This document shows, in pieces, positions 22,047 to 30,912 of a stretch of DNA of 44,817 nt (positions are counted from its first letter, which is position 1; every line of letters begins with the position of its first letter). Below the pieces are notes generated by a model that had not been told where the DNA came from, searched no databases, and worked only from the letters and a program-made list of their open reading frames with translations. This DNA comes from Clostridia bacterium (GTDB taxonomy: Bacteria; Bacillota; Clostridia; Oscillospirales; CAG-272). The stretch lies in the NCBI GenBank assembly GCA_017532425.1, contig JAFXJH010000126.1:1-44817 (forward strand), written 5' to 3'. The translations under genes were made by a program, and so were the position numbers.

Positions 22047-22054
22047 TTAATTAC

Positions 22055-22705
22055 TTAGGAGAGAAGATAGTTGCAAAGCGAAAATGCGTCGTCAAAGGTC
22101 ATAATTGCGCCCGCTTTTTCAAGCTCATCTCGTCCGCCGTGGCCGAAGGTCACTCCAATAGTGGAGAGCCCATTTGCGGCGGCACCCTCAACGTCGAATT
22201 TGCGGTCGCCTATCATAATTACCGATCTTTTGTCAGTTATGTTTGTGTTTTCAAGTGCGTAAGCGATAACGAGTTCCTTTTTTGTGCGCGACTCATCAAG
22301 AGTTGCACCGCAAATAAGGTCGAAATATTTATCAAGTCCGAAATGCTCAAGCACTCTGATTGCCATAGGCTCGGGTTTTGAGGTCGCGAGAATGACCTTG
22401 CAGGGACTCTCGTGAAGCTTTTTGAGCATTTCCTCTATTCCGGGATAGACGCTGCACTCGTAAATTCCCGTCGGTACGTAGTACTCGCGGTAATACTCCA
22501 CCGCTTTTACCGATTCTTCTTTGCTCATTCCGTAAAAATTTCTGAACGATTCAAAAAGAGGCGGTCCGATAAAAGGGCGAAGCTCATTTAGGTCTTCTAC
22601 CTCAATGCCGAATTTGCCAAGAGCGTATCGAACCGATTTTGTTATACCCTCAAACGGCTCGGTTATGGTGCCGTCAAGGTCGAAAAGAACGTGAGAATAT
22701 TTCAT
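22055..22705 (-). CDS. HAD-superfamily phosphatase, phosphoglycolate phosphatase-like
   Basis: This 216-aa HAD hydrolase has motif I DLDGTITEP, motif II LATSKPE, Lys at EKAG-type position, and motif IV IGDRKFDVEGAAANG. A helical cap (residues 15-80) is typical of subfamily IA, such as Gph or PgmB. Substrate is likely a small phosphate ester and cannot be fixed from sequence. Its ATG lies 1 base after the stop of the upstream methyltransferase, with AAGGAG inside that gene, so translation is coupled. Confidence 0.88.
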   Translation of the reverse strand: MKYSHVLFDLDGTITEPFEGITKSVRYALGKFGIEVEDLNELRPFIGPPLFESFRNFYGMSKEESVKAVEYYREYYVPTGIYECSVYPGIEEMLKKLHESPCKVILATSKPEPMAIRVLEHFGLDKYFDLICGATLDESRTKKELVIAYALENTNITDKRSVIMIGDRKFDVEGAAANGLSTIGVTFGHGGRDELEKAGAIMTFDDAFSLCNYLLS

Positions 22706-22706
22706 A

Positions 22707-23882
22707 TTACTTCTCCTTGTTTACTATATTTGCAAGAAACGGGTCTACACCGAGGAAGCTTGCCGCAGACTTGTATTCGTTTATATGCTTTGCCTTCCTG
22801 TCGTCTGTCATTTTTGGATCGAGAATAGCGCGTATCAGCAGATTTTTTGGTGTGTCATCCGGATCGATAAGCTCAAGTGCCTCAACAGAGTAGCCGTGAG
22901 CCGAAAGCATAAGACAGCGAAGCGAGTCTGTCGCCGCATCACAGAGCTTCTGCTTCAGCATAGAATAACGGGAAATAAAGGAAAGAGGGTCGCAGTCAAG
23001 CTGCTTCATCATTTCGTGGTGACAGCAGGGAGTCGAAAGAACAACGCGCGCACCGTGATTTATGGCGTATCCAAGTACGATATCGGTCGCGATATCGCAC
23101 GCGTGAAGCGATATTACAAGATCGGGAGTGCCTCGGTCGAAGTTTGAAATGTCGTCGCATATAAAGGTAAGATCGGTGCATCCGAGCTTTTGGGCAACAC
23201 TCGAGCAGTACTCGATAACGTCGCGCTTGAGATCGACCCCGTACATCTTGATAGAGCGCTTTTTGATCTCGGTAAGATAATAATAAACAGCAAAGGTCAA
23301 GTAGCTTTTCCCACAGCAAAGATCGCAGACGAGAAGTTCTTTGTCGCTCGGAAGATGGTCGTAAACGTCGTCGAGAAGCTCGATAAAGCGGTTGATCTGT
23401 CTGAACTTAGACTGCTTTTTGTCTATTATCTTTCCGTCGGAGCTACATATTCCGAGAAGCTCGAGAAATTTCTCGTGACCGGGTGCGGATGCGAGAATAT
23501 AGTTCTTTGTGCGGTTGTGGTCGGATATTTCGGCCTTGTCCGAATAGACGATCTTGTCGGATATAAATATCTTTCCTTTTTTTGATATCTTTATTTCGCA
23601 TTCGCCGCTCATAGCCACTATGTTGGTCTGTGAATACTGCGAGAGCGCAAGCTCGGCAAGATATTCGGGAGCCTCTGTGATCGAAAGATTCTTGTGCAGA
23701 GCCTTGTTGTCAGACGTGAAGGTTTCAAGCTGTACAAAGCTCTCGCCGCCCTTTTTGGCAAAAATACGGGCAACAGAGCGCACTATGCTTTTGTCCTGAG
23801 GTTTGCTGAATACAGCTTTTTTCAGGCAGGAGCTGTCTATAGCACGGGTGAATGTGGAAATTATCGTTTCTTTTTCGTTCAT
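22707..23882 (-). CDS. Class I SAM-dependent methyltransferase
   Basis: In this 391-aa protein residues 185-290 form a Rossmann-like methyltransferase. Motif I is LLVCDLCCGKSYLTFAVYYYL, motif II YGVDLKRDVIEYC, with a DLVISLHACDIATD motif (the HACDxAxD is distinctive) and CCHHEM. This resembles the uncharacterised Methyltransf_32 family. The N-terminal 170 residues are a separate alpha-beta region. Substrate unknown; a nucleic acid is plausible from family resemblance. The gene is divergent from rsgA. Confidence 0.8.
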   Translation of the reverse strand: MNEKETIISTFTRAIDSSCLKKAVFSKPQDKSIVRSVARIFAKKGGESFVQLETFTSDNKALHKNLSITEAPEYLAELALSQYSQTNIVAMSGECEIKISKKGKIFISDKIVYSDKAEISDHNRTKNYILASAPGHEKFLELLGICSSDGKIIDKKQSKFRQINRFIELLDDVYDHLPSDKELLVCDLCCGKSYLTFAVYYYLTEIKKRSIKMYGVDLKRDVIEYCSSVAQKLGCTDLTFICDDISNFDRGTPDLVISLHACDIATDIVLGYAINHGARVVLSTPCCHHEMMKQLDCDPLSFISRYSMLKQKLCDAATDSLRCLMLSAHGYSVEALELIDPDDTPKNLLIRAILDPKMTDDRKAKHINEYKSAASFLGVDPFLANIVNKEK

Positions 23883-23937
23883 GTCTGTTCCTTTAGATAA
23901 ACTTATAATAAATTCAAGAAATTTGGAGAATAAAAAT

Positions 23938-24873
23938 ATGCCCGAGATTTTAATGGGAAGAATAGTAAAGGGCGTCGGCGGACTTTATGATATCGCGCTT
24001 GATAGCGGAGATACGGTAAGCTGTCGCGCTAAAGGCTCTTTTCGTCACGATGACGTAAAGCCGTACGTCGGAGATATCGTTTCCGTCGGATATGACGATG
24101 CGGGAAATCCCGTCATTGCCGAAATAAAAGAACGTAAAAACTCGCTCATACGACCTCCGCTTGCCAATCTTGACGTCATTTTCGTCGTTCTTTCGGCAAA
24201 AAATCCGACGGCAGATCTGCTTACTGCGGATAAGCTTATCGCGATAGCCGAGCACAATGGCATCGAGCCGATAATAGTAATAAGCAAGGGTGACCTTGAC
24301 ACAGATAATGCGGAAAAAATCAGAAAAACGTATGAAAAATGCGGTTTTACCGTATTCGAGTCGGCTATGTGCGATGAAAACAGCGTTAAGTGCGACCGTA
24401 TATATGATTTTATAAAGGAAAATCTTTCGGATAAAATATCGGCGTTTGCTGGAGCGTCGGGTGCGGGCAAATCCACGCTTATGAACTCGCTCTTCCCGTC
24501 GCTCGGTATAGCTACGGGCGAGGTCAGTCAGAAGATAGGCAGAGGTCGCCATACCACACGCCACGTTGAGCTTTTCCCGATGAGCACTCTCGTCGGAACG
24601 GGAAGCGGATTTTTCGCAGATACCCCCGGATTCACGATGCTCGATTTCGTGCGATTTGATTTCTTTGATAAAGAAGACCTTCCGGCTACATTCCGTGAAT
24701 TTTCCGAGCATATAGGAAAATGCAAGTACACAAAGTGCACACACACCAGAGAAGAGGGATGCTCTGTGCTTGAGGCTGTCAAGAATAAAAGTATTCCAAA
24801 AAGCCGCCACGAAAGCTATATCGACCTCTTTAACGTACTTAAAGAAAAGCACAAGTGGGATAAAAAGCAGTAA
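23938..24873 (+). CDS. rsgA: Ribosome small-subunit-dependent GTPase RsgA
   Basis: This 311-aa GTPase is circularly permuted, as in RsgA/YjeQ/CpgA. It has an N-terminal OB fold (GRIVKGVGGLYDIAL) and G4 as SKGDLD. The P-loop GASGAGKSTLMNSL and G3 DTPGF come after it, and a C-terminal zinc knuckle is visible as CKYTKCTHTREEGC. It matures the 30S subunit in the cytoplasm. The ATG at 23938 is chosen for GGAG (23924-23927) and for the standard start; the longer frame from 23803 is a shadow of the divergent methyltransferase. spoVM follows 79 bp later, as in Bacillus, where CpgA precedes it in the same cluster. Confidence 0.95.
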   Translation: MPEILMGRIVKGVGGLYDIALDSGDTVSCRAKGSFRHDDVKPYVGDIVSVGYDDAGNPVIAEIKERKNSLIRPPLANLDVIFVVLSAKNPTADLLTADKLIAIAEHNGIEPIIVISKGDLDTDNAEKIRKTYEKCGFTVFESAMCDENSVKCDRIYDFIKENLSDKISAFAGASGAGKSTLMNSLFPSLGIATGEVSQKIGRGRHTTRHVELFPMSTLVGTGSGFFADTPGFTMLDFVRFDFFDKEDLPATFREFSEHIGKCKYTKCTHTREEGCSVLEAVKNKSIPKSRHESYIDLFNVLKEKHKWDKKQ

Positions 24874-24952
24874 CACCTCAAATATTTTCACATATTATAA
24901 TAATGAAGCTCTTAAAAACGGGCTTTAATCGGAAAGGAATGGTTATAATATT

Positions 24953-25027
24953 ATGAAAGTCGTTACTGTCAAGGCTCCGAAATTTATGCGCCCTATACTG
25001 AAAAGCATATTCAAAATGGGCAAATGA
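24953..25027 (+). CDS. spoVM: Stage V sporulation protein SpoVM (24 aa)
   Basis: This 24-codon gene starts ATG at 24953 with AAAGGA (24933-24938) upstream, and stops at TGA 25025-25027. It begins MKVVTVKAPKFMRPIL and is followed by a short amphipathic helix ending in basic residues. It aligns residue by residue with Bacillus SpoVM (MKFYTIKLPKF...), including Lys7, Pro9, Lys10 and Phe11. Pro9 is the residue that lets the helix sense convex membrane on the forespore. Its place just downstream of rsgA repeats the Bacillus gene order. It nucleates SpoIVA coat assembly. Too short for most gene finders. A strong terminator follows. Confidence 0.9.
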   Translation: MKVVTVKAPKFMRPILKSIFKMGK

Positions 25028-25051
25028 TCAAATAACAAACATAAGCTTTTA

Positions 25052-25089
25052 AAAAATCGGTCTTGCTTTTACGGGCAAGACCGATTTTT
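25052..25089 (+). terminator. Terminator after spoVM, also facing the DUF1294 gene
   Basis: A 15-bp perfect stem AAAAATCGGTCTTGC (25052-25066) / GCAAGACCGATTTTT (25075-25089) with an 8-nt loop. The run of T on each strand makes it bidirectional. Confidence 0.88.
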
Positions 25090-25110
25090 ATGTCTTAGTG
25101 AGTCTGAATC

Positions 25111-25446
25111 TTAGCCCAAAAACGGGATGTAACCGCGATACATAAAGACTATGAAGGCTATCTGTATCACAGCAAGAAGAGGGACTGTAAGATAAAACTT
25201 TGCTTTGCGTATTTTATGCCTGCAAACACTCATACCGAGAAGCGCACCGAGTGCTCCTCCGATAAAGGCGAGAAGCAGAAGAGTGCTTTCCGGAGTTCTC
25301 CATCTGTTCTTTTTCGCCTTTCGCTTGTCGTTTGCATAAGTCAGAAAGGTGATAAAGGTCATGATCAGAGTATAGCCCCAAAAAAGCTCGGGTTGCTCAA
25401 GGAAAAAATCCGCAATAGATGATATGACTGTTATAAAGCTTGTCAT
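25111..25446 (-). CDS. DUF1294 family small membrane protein
   Basis: This 111-aa protein carries the DUF1294 signature: TYANDKRKAKKNRWRTPESTLLL, then FIGGALGALLGMSVCRHKIRKAKFYL. Three or four hydrophobic segments are present: about residues 21-37, 55-72 and 84-103. Family function is unknown; some members fuse a cold-shock domain, which is absent here. It starts 15 bp after the trpS stop without a clear SD, so it is likely expressed by read-through and re-initiation. Confidence 0.85.
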   Translation of the reverse strand: MTSFITVISSIADFFLEQPELFWGYTLIMTFITFLTYANDKRKAKKNRWRTPESTLLLLAFIGGALGALLGMSVCRHKIRKAKFYLTVPLLAVIQIAFIVFMYRGYIPFLG

Positions 25447-25461
25447 AAGATTGCTGTGCCG

Positions 25462-26466
25462 TTATCTTGCGATGAATCCGACTTTTTTTGCTACCTTGCG
25501 GATAGTCTTTTCAGCGCGGTAAGCGGCTGCACGCGCACCGTTCTTCATAACTTCCTCAAGATAAGCCTTGTCGCCGATTATCTGAGCGTAACGCGCCTGA
25601 AGGGGAGCGAGTCCGTCTGCAACTACTTCACCGACAGCAAGCTTGAAGTCGCCGTATCCGCGTCCGTCAAACTCTTTTTCGATCTCTGCGTGAGATTTGC
25701 CCGTAAAGCAGGAATAGATGTTCATAAGGTTGTTTATTCCGTCCTTGCCCTCGGCAAAGCGAACGCAGGTGTCAGAGTCGGTCACGGCTCTCTTGAATTT
25801 TCTGACGATATCGTCGCGGCTGTCCATAAGAGTGATGAAGGCGTTGACGTTTGTGTCAGACTTGCTCATCTTCTTGGTTGGCTCCTGAAGGGACATTATC
25901 TTTGCACCGCTCGGAGGAATAAATCCTTCGGGAACGGTGAAAACGTCGCCGTAGATGCCGTTGAAGCGTGTAGCGATGTCACGTGTGAGCTCGATGTGCT
26001 GTCTCTGGTCCTGTCCAACGGGAACGAGGTCTGCCTGATAGAGAAGGATATCTGCCGCCATAAGAACGGGATAGGTGAAGAGACCTGCGTTTATATTGTC
26101 AGCGTGCTTTGCAGACTTGTCTTTGAACTGTGTCATACGGGAGAGCTCGCCAAACTGAGTATAGCATCCGAGCATCCATGCAAGCTCAGCGTGCGCGGGA
26201 ACGTGCGATTGAACGAAGAGCGTGCATTTTTCGGGATCGATCCCTGCCGCAATATATATTGCGAGAAGCTCGCGGGTGCGCTTGCGAAGGTCAGCGGGGT
26301 CCTGACGCACCGTGATCGCGTGCATATCGACCGCACAGTAGATGCAGTCGTATTCTTCTGCAAGTCCGACCCAGTTCTTTATTGCTCCGAGATAGTTGCC
26401 GATAGTGAGATTTCCGCTCGGCTGAACTCCCGAGAATATTATCTTTTTTGTTTCGGTTGTTTCCAT
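25462..26466 (-). CDS. trpS: Tryptophanyl-tRNA synthetase
   Basis: This 334-aa class I synthetase has the HIGH-equivalent [14 protein letters not shown], the KMSKS loop as KKMSKSDTN, and [17 protein letters not shown]. The C-terminal helical domain follows ([17 protein letters not shown]..). It charges tRNA-Trp. AAAGGA lies upstream of the ATG at 26466. It is between a Gfo/Idh gene 32 bp upstream and the DUF1294 gene. No T-box leader is visible in the short upstream gap. Confidence 0.95.
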   Translation of the reverse strand: METTETKKIIFSGVQPSGNLTIGNYLGAIKNWVGLAEEYDCIYCAVDMHAITVRQDPADLRKRTRELLAIYIAAGIDPEKCTLFVQSHVPAHAELAWMLGCYTQFGELSRMTQFKDKSAKHADNINAGLFTYPVLMAADILLYQADLVPVGQDQRQHIELTRDIATRFNGIYGDVFTVPEGFIPPSGAKIMSLQEPTKKMSKSDTNVNAFITLMDSRDDIVRKFKRAVTDSDTCVRFAEGKDGINNLMNIYSCFTGKSHAEIEKEFDGRGYGDFKLAVGEVVADGLAPLQARYAQIIGDKAYLEEVMKNGARAAAYRAEKTIRKVAKKVGFIAR

Positions 26467-26498
26467 ACTGTATTTGTATCCTTTATGTTGTGTTTGAA

Positions 26499-27599
26499 TC
26501 AGAATCTGAATATCTCGCCTGTTTTAGCAGATGTGTAGATACCCTCGAGTATCTTTGTTACGCAAAGAGCCTGCTCGGGAAGAACGAGAGGATCGGTGTC
26601 GTTTATTATAGCGTCGATCCAGAGACGAGCTTCGCGGTCTGCGGGAGATTCGTTGCCTACGCCCTCGTAGAATGCAGCTCCTGCACTCTTAAGATCGGGT
26701 GTGAAGGTGTATTTTGCGTTGTGCTTTACGCCGTTGATACGGAGCGCGTTTCCGGGACCGTACTTATCTGCGCCTGCAAGAGTACCGCAGAATGCCGTGA
26801 TAGCCTCGCGGGGATCGAGCATATTGATAGCCCAAGAGGATTCAAGGTTGATAGTAGCGCCGTTTTCCATTACTACAAAGCCGAAAGCGGCATCTTCAAC
26901 CGTGTATTTTTCAGGATCCCAAGGACCCCAGTCGTTGCCCTGAAGCTCTGTATCGCCGTCAGCGATCTTGCGGTAGGTAGTACCTACGCAGTACTTCGGC
27001 TTGTAGTTGTTCAGCATATAAAGAGTAAGGTCGAGCGCGTGCGTACCGATATCGATAAGAGGGCCGCCACCCTGCTCGTATTCGTTAAGGAAAACGCCCC
27101 AGGTAGGAACTGCGCGGCGACGAAGTGCGGTCGCCTTTGCGTAGTAGATATCTCCGAACATACCGTCGTCTACGAGCTTCTTGAGATAAACTGCGTCAGC
27201 GCGGTTACGTGTCTGATAACCGATAGTGAGCTTCTTGCCCGTGCGCTTTGCCGCGTCGAGCATCTTCTGAGCCTCAACAGAGTTGATAGCCATAGGCTTT
27301 TCGCACATAACGTGCTTGCCTGCCTCGAGAGCGTCAACCGTGATAAAGCTGTGAGAGCGGTTGGGAGTAAGAACGTGAACTACGTCGATTGTGGGGTCTG
27401 CAAGGAGCTCCTTGTAGTCTGTGTATACCTTGCATTCGGGAGTTCCGTACTTTGCGCGTGCAGCGATAGCTCTTTCCTCGATTATATCGCAGAAAGCAAC
27501 CATTTCAGCTCTGTGCTTCTGCTTTGAAAGTGCGGGCATATGCTTGCCGTTGGCGATACCGCCGCATCCGATTATACCAATTCTGAGTTTTTCAGCCAT
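26499..27599 (-). CDS. Gfo/Idh/MocA family NAD(P)-dependent oxidoreductase
   Basis: This 366-aa protein opens with the Rossmann motif [18 protein letters not shown]. The family EKP motif is present as MCEKPMAI, with Lys proposed as catalytic, and [20 protein letters not shown] is the C-terminal domain signature. Members oxidise or reduce sugars and inositols at a secondary hydroxyl. The substrate is unknown. A strong promoter lies upstream, and a palindrome ATCTTA-TAT-TAAGAT (27643-27657) just downstream of the -10 may be an operator. The RBS is GAGG. Confidence 0.88.
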   Translation of the reverse strand: MAEKLRIGIIGCGGIANGKHMPALSKQKHRAEMVAFCDIIEERAIAARAKYGTPECKVYTDYKELLADPTIDVVHVLTPNRSHSFITVDALEAGKHVMCEKPMAINSVEAQKMLDAAKRTGKKLTIGYQTRNRADAVYLKKLVDDGMFGDIYYAKATALRRRAVPTWGVFLNEYEQGGGPLIDIGTHALDLTLYMLNNYKPKYCVGTTYRKIADGDTELQGNDWGPWDPEKYTVEDAAFGFVVMENGATINLESSWAINMLDPREAITAFCGTLAGADKYGPGNALRINGVKHNAKYTFTPDLKSAGAAFYEGVGNESPADREARLWIDAIINDTDPLVLPEQALCVTKILEGIYTSAKTGEIFRF

Positions 27600-27642
27600 T
27601 TTTATTATCCTCGTTTCATAAACAAATTTATAAAATTATGAC

Positions 27643-27657
27643 ATCTTATATTAAGAT
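27643..27657. promoter_or_regulatory. Operator-like palindrome in the Gfo/Idh promoter
   Basis: ATCTTA-TAT-TAAGAT is a perfect 6+6 bp palindrome located right after the -10 box (27659-27664) in the minus-strand direction, where a repressor would block transcription. Confidence 0.4.
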
Positions 27658-27658
27658 A

Positions 27659-27687
27659 ATTATAAACCAACTATATAAAAAAGTCAA
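27659..27687 (-). promoter_or_regulatory. Sigma-A type promoter of the Gfo/Idh-trpS-DUF1294 operon
   Basis: Minus-strand TTGACT (27687-27682), 17 bp, TATAAT (27664-27659). Confidence 0.78.
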
Positions 27688-27750
27688 GTAAAAAGCGCGA
27701 AAGAGAGGGGAGTTTTTTGAAATTACCCCGCATTTTGAAAATAATGTATA

Positions 27751-27786
27751 AAATATCCCGACAGCATCAAGTGTGTCGGGATATTT
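27751..27786 (-). terminator. Terminator of the mtaB-alr operon
   Basis: A 13-bp perfect stem AAATATCCCGACA (27751-27763) / TGTCGGGATATTT (27774-27786). On the minus strand it is followed by TATACATTATTTT and lies 8 bp after the alr stop. Confidence 0.82.
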
Positions 27787-27794
27787 ATAAGGCG

Positions 27795-28922
27795 TTATAT
27801 GTATTTTCTCGGTATTCTCTTGCCCACACCGCAGAGTATCTCGTACGAGATGGTGCCCGTGAGCTTTGCGATATCGTCTGCATCGACAGAAAGATCGCCG
27901 TCACTTCCGATAAGAATGACCTCGTCACCGACAGAAACGTTCATTCCGGTAACGTCGATCATAAACATATCCATACATATGCGTCCGACAATGGGGGCAA
28001 GGTGACCGTTTACGATAACCCTTCCTATACCGGAAAGTGCGCGCGGATATCCGTCGGCGTATCCGATAGGCACGGTTGCTATCTCGGTATCCTTTTCTGC
28101 AATAAAGGTGCGTCCGTATCCGACGGCATCTCCTTTTTTGATCTTTTTAACGAAGACTGTGTGGCTTTTAAAGGTCATCGCAGGTATGAGCGTGTTTTCG
28201 ATCTTGACCTCATCCGAGGGAGAGTATCCGTACATCGCGATGCCGAATCGGCACTGATTTCCGAAAGCCTCGGGGAGATCTATAACTGCGGCACTGTTTG
28301 CCGAGTGTATCTTTTTGAATATAACCCCGCGATCTCTGCAGTAATGCTCAAATTTCTTGAATAATTCGATCTGTGCGAGAGTTTCGCTCTTATCTGCGCA
28401 GTCTGAGGTTGCGAAATGCGTGAAAAGACCGTATATTTCGATTCCGGGAAGCTTGGCTATCTGTGCGACCGTGTCGGCGGATGCCTCGTCGGCAGAGAAT
28501 CCGATGCGTCCCATTCCGGTGTCGACCTTTATGTTTATCTTTATATTCTTTCCCGATGCCTTTGCCGCCTCCGAGCAAGCGAGAGCATCCTCGTAAGAGA
28601 ATATCGCGGGAATGATCTTCTTGCCTGCACAGAATGAGAATTCCTCGTGTCTTACGTATCCGAGGATGTATATGTCTTTGTTTTCCGCGATATCAAGTAT
28701 TTCGTGAGCCTCCTCGGGAGTTGCAACGGCAAATGCCGATACAATATCCTTTATTTCGCGGCAGACCTCTTTTGCACCGTGTCCGTAAGCGTCCGCTTTT
28801 ATCACGGCGACGGCTTCACTTCCGTTTTTGAGCAGTGAAGAAAGATACTGTGTGTTTTTTCTTATGGCTGACAGATCTATTTCTGCCACACCACGGTAAA
28901 ATTTGTCGTCTATGTTAGTCAC
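27795..28922 (-). CDS. alr: Alanine racemase
   Basis: This 375-aa PLP enzyme makes D-alanine for the cell wall. The PLP lysine lies in VAVIKADAYGHGA (residues 38-50), with the family Tyr in VPIGYADGYPRAL and the substrate region TVFVKKIKKGDAVGYGRTF. It starts at GTG 28922 with GGAAAGG upstream and ends before the terminator. mtaB lies 52 bp upstream. In spore formers a second alr can exist; here it is vegetative by context. Confidence 0.95.
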   Translation of the reverse strand: MTNIDDKFYRGVAEIDLSAIRKNTQYLSSLLKNGSEAVAVIKADAYGHGAKEVCREIKDIVSAFAVATPEEAHEILDIAENKDIYILGYVRHEEFSFCAGKKIIPAIFSYEDALACSEAAKASGKNIKINIKVDTGMGRIGFSADEASADTVAQIAKLPGIEIYGLFTHFATSDCADKSETLAQIELFKKFEHYCRDRGVIFKKIHSANSAAVIDLPEAFGNQCRFGIAMYGYSPSDEVKIENTLIPAMTFKSHTVFVKKIKKGDAVGYGRTFIAEKDTEIATVPIGYADGYPRALSGIGRVIVNGHLAPIVGRICMDMFMIDVTGMNVSVGDEVILIGSDGDLSVDADDIAKLTGTISYEILCGVGKRIPRKYI

Positions 28923-28974
28923 GTCGGATACTACCTTTCCAAATAATTTCCGAATAATGTGTTGTTTTCAAAAT

Positions 28975-30333
28975 TTAAACTATCCTTCCGAGGATAATAC
29001 CGTTTTCCTGCCGTTCGGCTTTTACTGTTATGATCCTTCCGTGAAGATCTTCAATAGATTCGTCGGCGCCCTTCACAGCAACCTCAATGAAGTTTGCACT
29101 ATGACCTATCGCACCTATTGCTTCCTTGTATTCCTCGACTATGATCTCAAGCGTTTTGCCGATATGCTCATTCAGTATCTTCTCGGTCATTTCTGCGCGA
29201 AGAGCCTCGAGCACTTTGAGTCGTGCGGATTTTACGTCGGGCGCAACTTGATTCGGCATATCTGCGGCAGGTGTGCCCGGACGCTTCGAATAGGCGAAAA
29301 TATGGAAGGAAAGAAGATCAAGCGACGCAAGGAATTTTCTCGTTTCTTCGAAGTCTGCGTCCGTTTCGCCTGGGAATCCTACGATGATATCTGATGTGAA
29401 CATCGCGTCGGGCATTTTTGAGCGAATGTAATCGATCTTGTTTTTTACCATATCGACGTTGTAGCGTCTTTTCATAGAGAAGAGCGTGTTGTTGCATCCG
29501 CTCTGAAGGGATAAATGAAAATGCGGAGCAAAAGAAGGAATTTTCGACGCGCGGTCGATGAAATCCTCGCTTATCGCAGACGGATCGAGCGACCCGAGAC
29601 GGATTCGCTTTATCTTTTCGATCCTTCCAAGCTCCTCGATAAGAGAAATAAGTCCGTCGCGGCGACCGAGGTCCTTGCCGTAAGCCGAAACCTCGATTCC
29701 GGTAAGAACGATCTCACGGTATCCGTTTTCCGAGAGGATCTTTGCCTCCTCTATCACCGCTTCGGGTGCTTTGGAGCGTATTTTTCCTCTGAGCTTCGGA
29801 ATTATACAGTAAGCGCACTTGCTTTCACAGCCGTCTTCTATTTTGAGCACGGCACGCGTGCGCTCGCTCGAGCTTATGCTCATTTTTTCAAAGGGCGCGT
29901 TTTCAAGCTCGCAGGAGCATATTATGCCGTCCGAGCCGTCAATATTCTGCTTTTCCGACTCACCTCGGAGCTTTTTTGCGTGCTCTATGGCAAGCTCTGC
30001 AACCTTCATTTTTTCGCGGTTTCCGCAAACGGCAGAAACTCCCTTGATCTTCAGTATCCTTTCGGGATCAAGCTGTGCCGAGCAACCTGTGACGATAACG
30101 TACACGTCGGGCGAAACAGAAGTCATTCTGCGTATTATCTGACGTGATTTGCGCTCAGCCTCGGCTGTAACCGCACACGTGTTTATTATACAGATGTCGA
30201 CCTTTTCGCTCGGATCGCATATCTCTACTGAATTTTTAGAGAGCTCCTCAGATATTGCCAGACTTTCGTAGCTGTTGACCTTGCATCCGAGAGTGTATAT
30301 GGCGGCTCTCACTTTTCTTTCGTTGTTCGGCAT
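28975..30333 (-). CDS. mtaB: tRNA t6A37 methylthiotransferase MtaB
   Basis: This 452-aa radical SAM enzyme adds a methylthio group to N6-threonylcarbamoyladenosine at position 37. It has an N-terminal UPF0004 domain (ALYTLGCKVNSYES..INTCAVTAEAE) whose cysteines bind a second cluster. The radical SAM CxxxCxxC is in EDGCESKCAYCIIPKLRG, and a C-terminal TRAM-like segment follows. MiaB is excluded by the CKVNSYES start. RBS AAAGGA is 11 bases before the ATG. Confidence 0.9.
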   Translation of the reverse strand: MPNNERKVRAAIYTLGCKVNSYESLAISEELSKNSVEICDPSEKVDICIINTCAVTAEAERKSRQIIRRMTSVSPDVYVIVTGCSAQLDPERILKIKGVSAVCGNREKMKVAELAIEHAKKLRGESEKQNIDGSDGIICSCELENAPFEKMSISSSERTRAVLKIEDGCESKCAYCIIPKLRGKIRSKAPEAVIEEAKILSENGYREIVLTGIEVSAYGKDLGRRDGLISLIEELGRIEKIKRIRLGSLDPSAISEDFIDRASKIPSFAPHFHLSLQSGCNNTLFSMKRRYNVDMVKNKIDYIRSKMPDAMFTSDIIVGFPGETDADFEETRKFLASLDLLSFHIFAYSKRPGTPAADMPNQVAPDVKSARLKVLEALRAEMTEKILNEHIGKTLEIIVEEYKEAIGAIGHSANFIEVAVKGADESIEDLHGRIITVKAERQENGIILGRIV

Positions 30334-30369
30334 TAAAGAAAACGTCCTTTGCTGTTAATGTGAATAAAG

Positions 30370-30404
30370 CGCCCGATGTCCGGGTCATTTCCGGAAACCG
30401 GGCG
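30370..30404 (-). terminator. Terminator of the efp-CD1247 segment
   Basis: Outer stem CGCCCG (30370-30375) / CGGGCG (30399-30404) plus inner stem TCCGG (30379-30383) / CCGGA (30391-30395). In the minus direction it is followed by CTTTATTC. Confidence 0.65.
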
Positions 30405-30437
30405 TTTTATCTTCAAGAGTTTAAAGACCTTTAAGTC

Positions 30438-30875
30438 TTACTTGTCGCAACCGTCGCAGCAGTCAGCGTCGCAGCAGTCGCAATCGTCAAGCTCACAGAT
30501 GAGCTTTTCGCCGCACTTGGGGCAGAGAATGTCGTCACATTCGAGAAGATCGTCGTCAAGATAGATCACTTCGCCGCAGCTGGGGCAAACTGCCTCATAG
30601 TAATCGTCGTCGTCATCATCCTCGTCGTCGAAATCTTCGTCATCGTCATCGTCGCATTCGTAGATATCGCTTTCAACGTCGCCGAGGTCGGAGTCGAGCT
30701 CTTCAACGTAATCGTTGAGATATTCGATGTCCTCTTCAGCTTCTGTAACTGCGATAGCAACGTCATCAAGAAGATCGATAACAGCGGCAAGGATCTTCTT
30801 TTCGGGAGTGTCAGCCTTGAAATCAAGACCTTCCATAAGTCCCTTAATATAAGCAGTCTTTTCGGTAAGTGTCAT
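30438..30875 (-). CDS. CD1247-type acidic zinc-ribbon protein
   Basis: In this 145-aa protein residues 1-70 are an alpha-helical domain starting MTLTEKTAYIKGLMEGLDF and matching the CD1247 N-terminal family of Clostridia. Residues 74-92 are an Asp/Glu run, and a zinc ribbon CPSC...CPKC follows. The tail is DDCDCCDADCCDGCDK, an unusual Cys/Asp-rich stretch that may bind extra metal. It lies 37 bp after efp in the same transcript. Function unknown; the family is restricted to Firmicutes. Confidence 0.85.
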   Translation of the reverse strand: MTLTEKTAYIKGLMEGLDFKADTPEKKILAAVIDLLDDVAIAVTEAEEDIEYLNDYVEELDSDLGDVESDIYECDDDDDEDFDDEDDDDDDYYEAVCPSCGEVIYLDDDLLECDDILCPKCGEKLICELDDCDCCDADCCDGCDK

Positions 30876-30912
30876 TTTCGTTACCTCTTTTCTGTGATTT
30901 TGTTATAAAAGC

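Noticed and set aside
24045..24476. Minus-strand frame opposite rsgA
   Set aside because: Shadow; it overlaps the P-loop region of rsgA on the other strand.
25456..26538. Plus-strand frame of 360 codons opposite trpS
   Set aside because: It is the reverse of a complete tryptophanyl-tRNA synthetase gene.
27643..27687. The AT-rich leader upstream of the Gfo/Idh gene as a T-box for trpS
   Set aside because: There is no T-box sequence (the UGGN bulge and AAxGUGG-type core) and trpS is not the first gene; a promoter plus palindrome explains it.
29800..30147. Plus-strand frames within mtaB
   Set aside because: They lie opposite radical SAM motifs and lack start signals.
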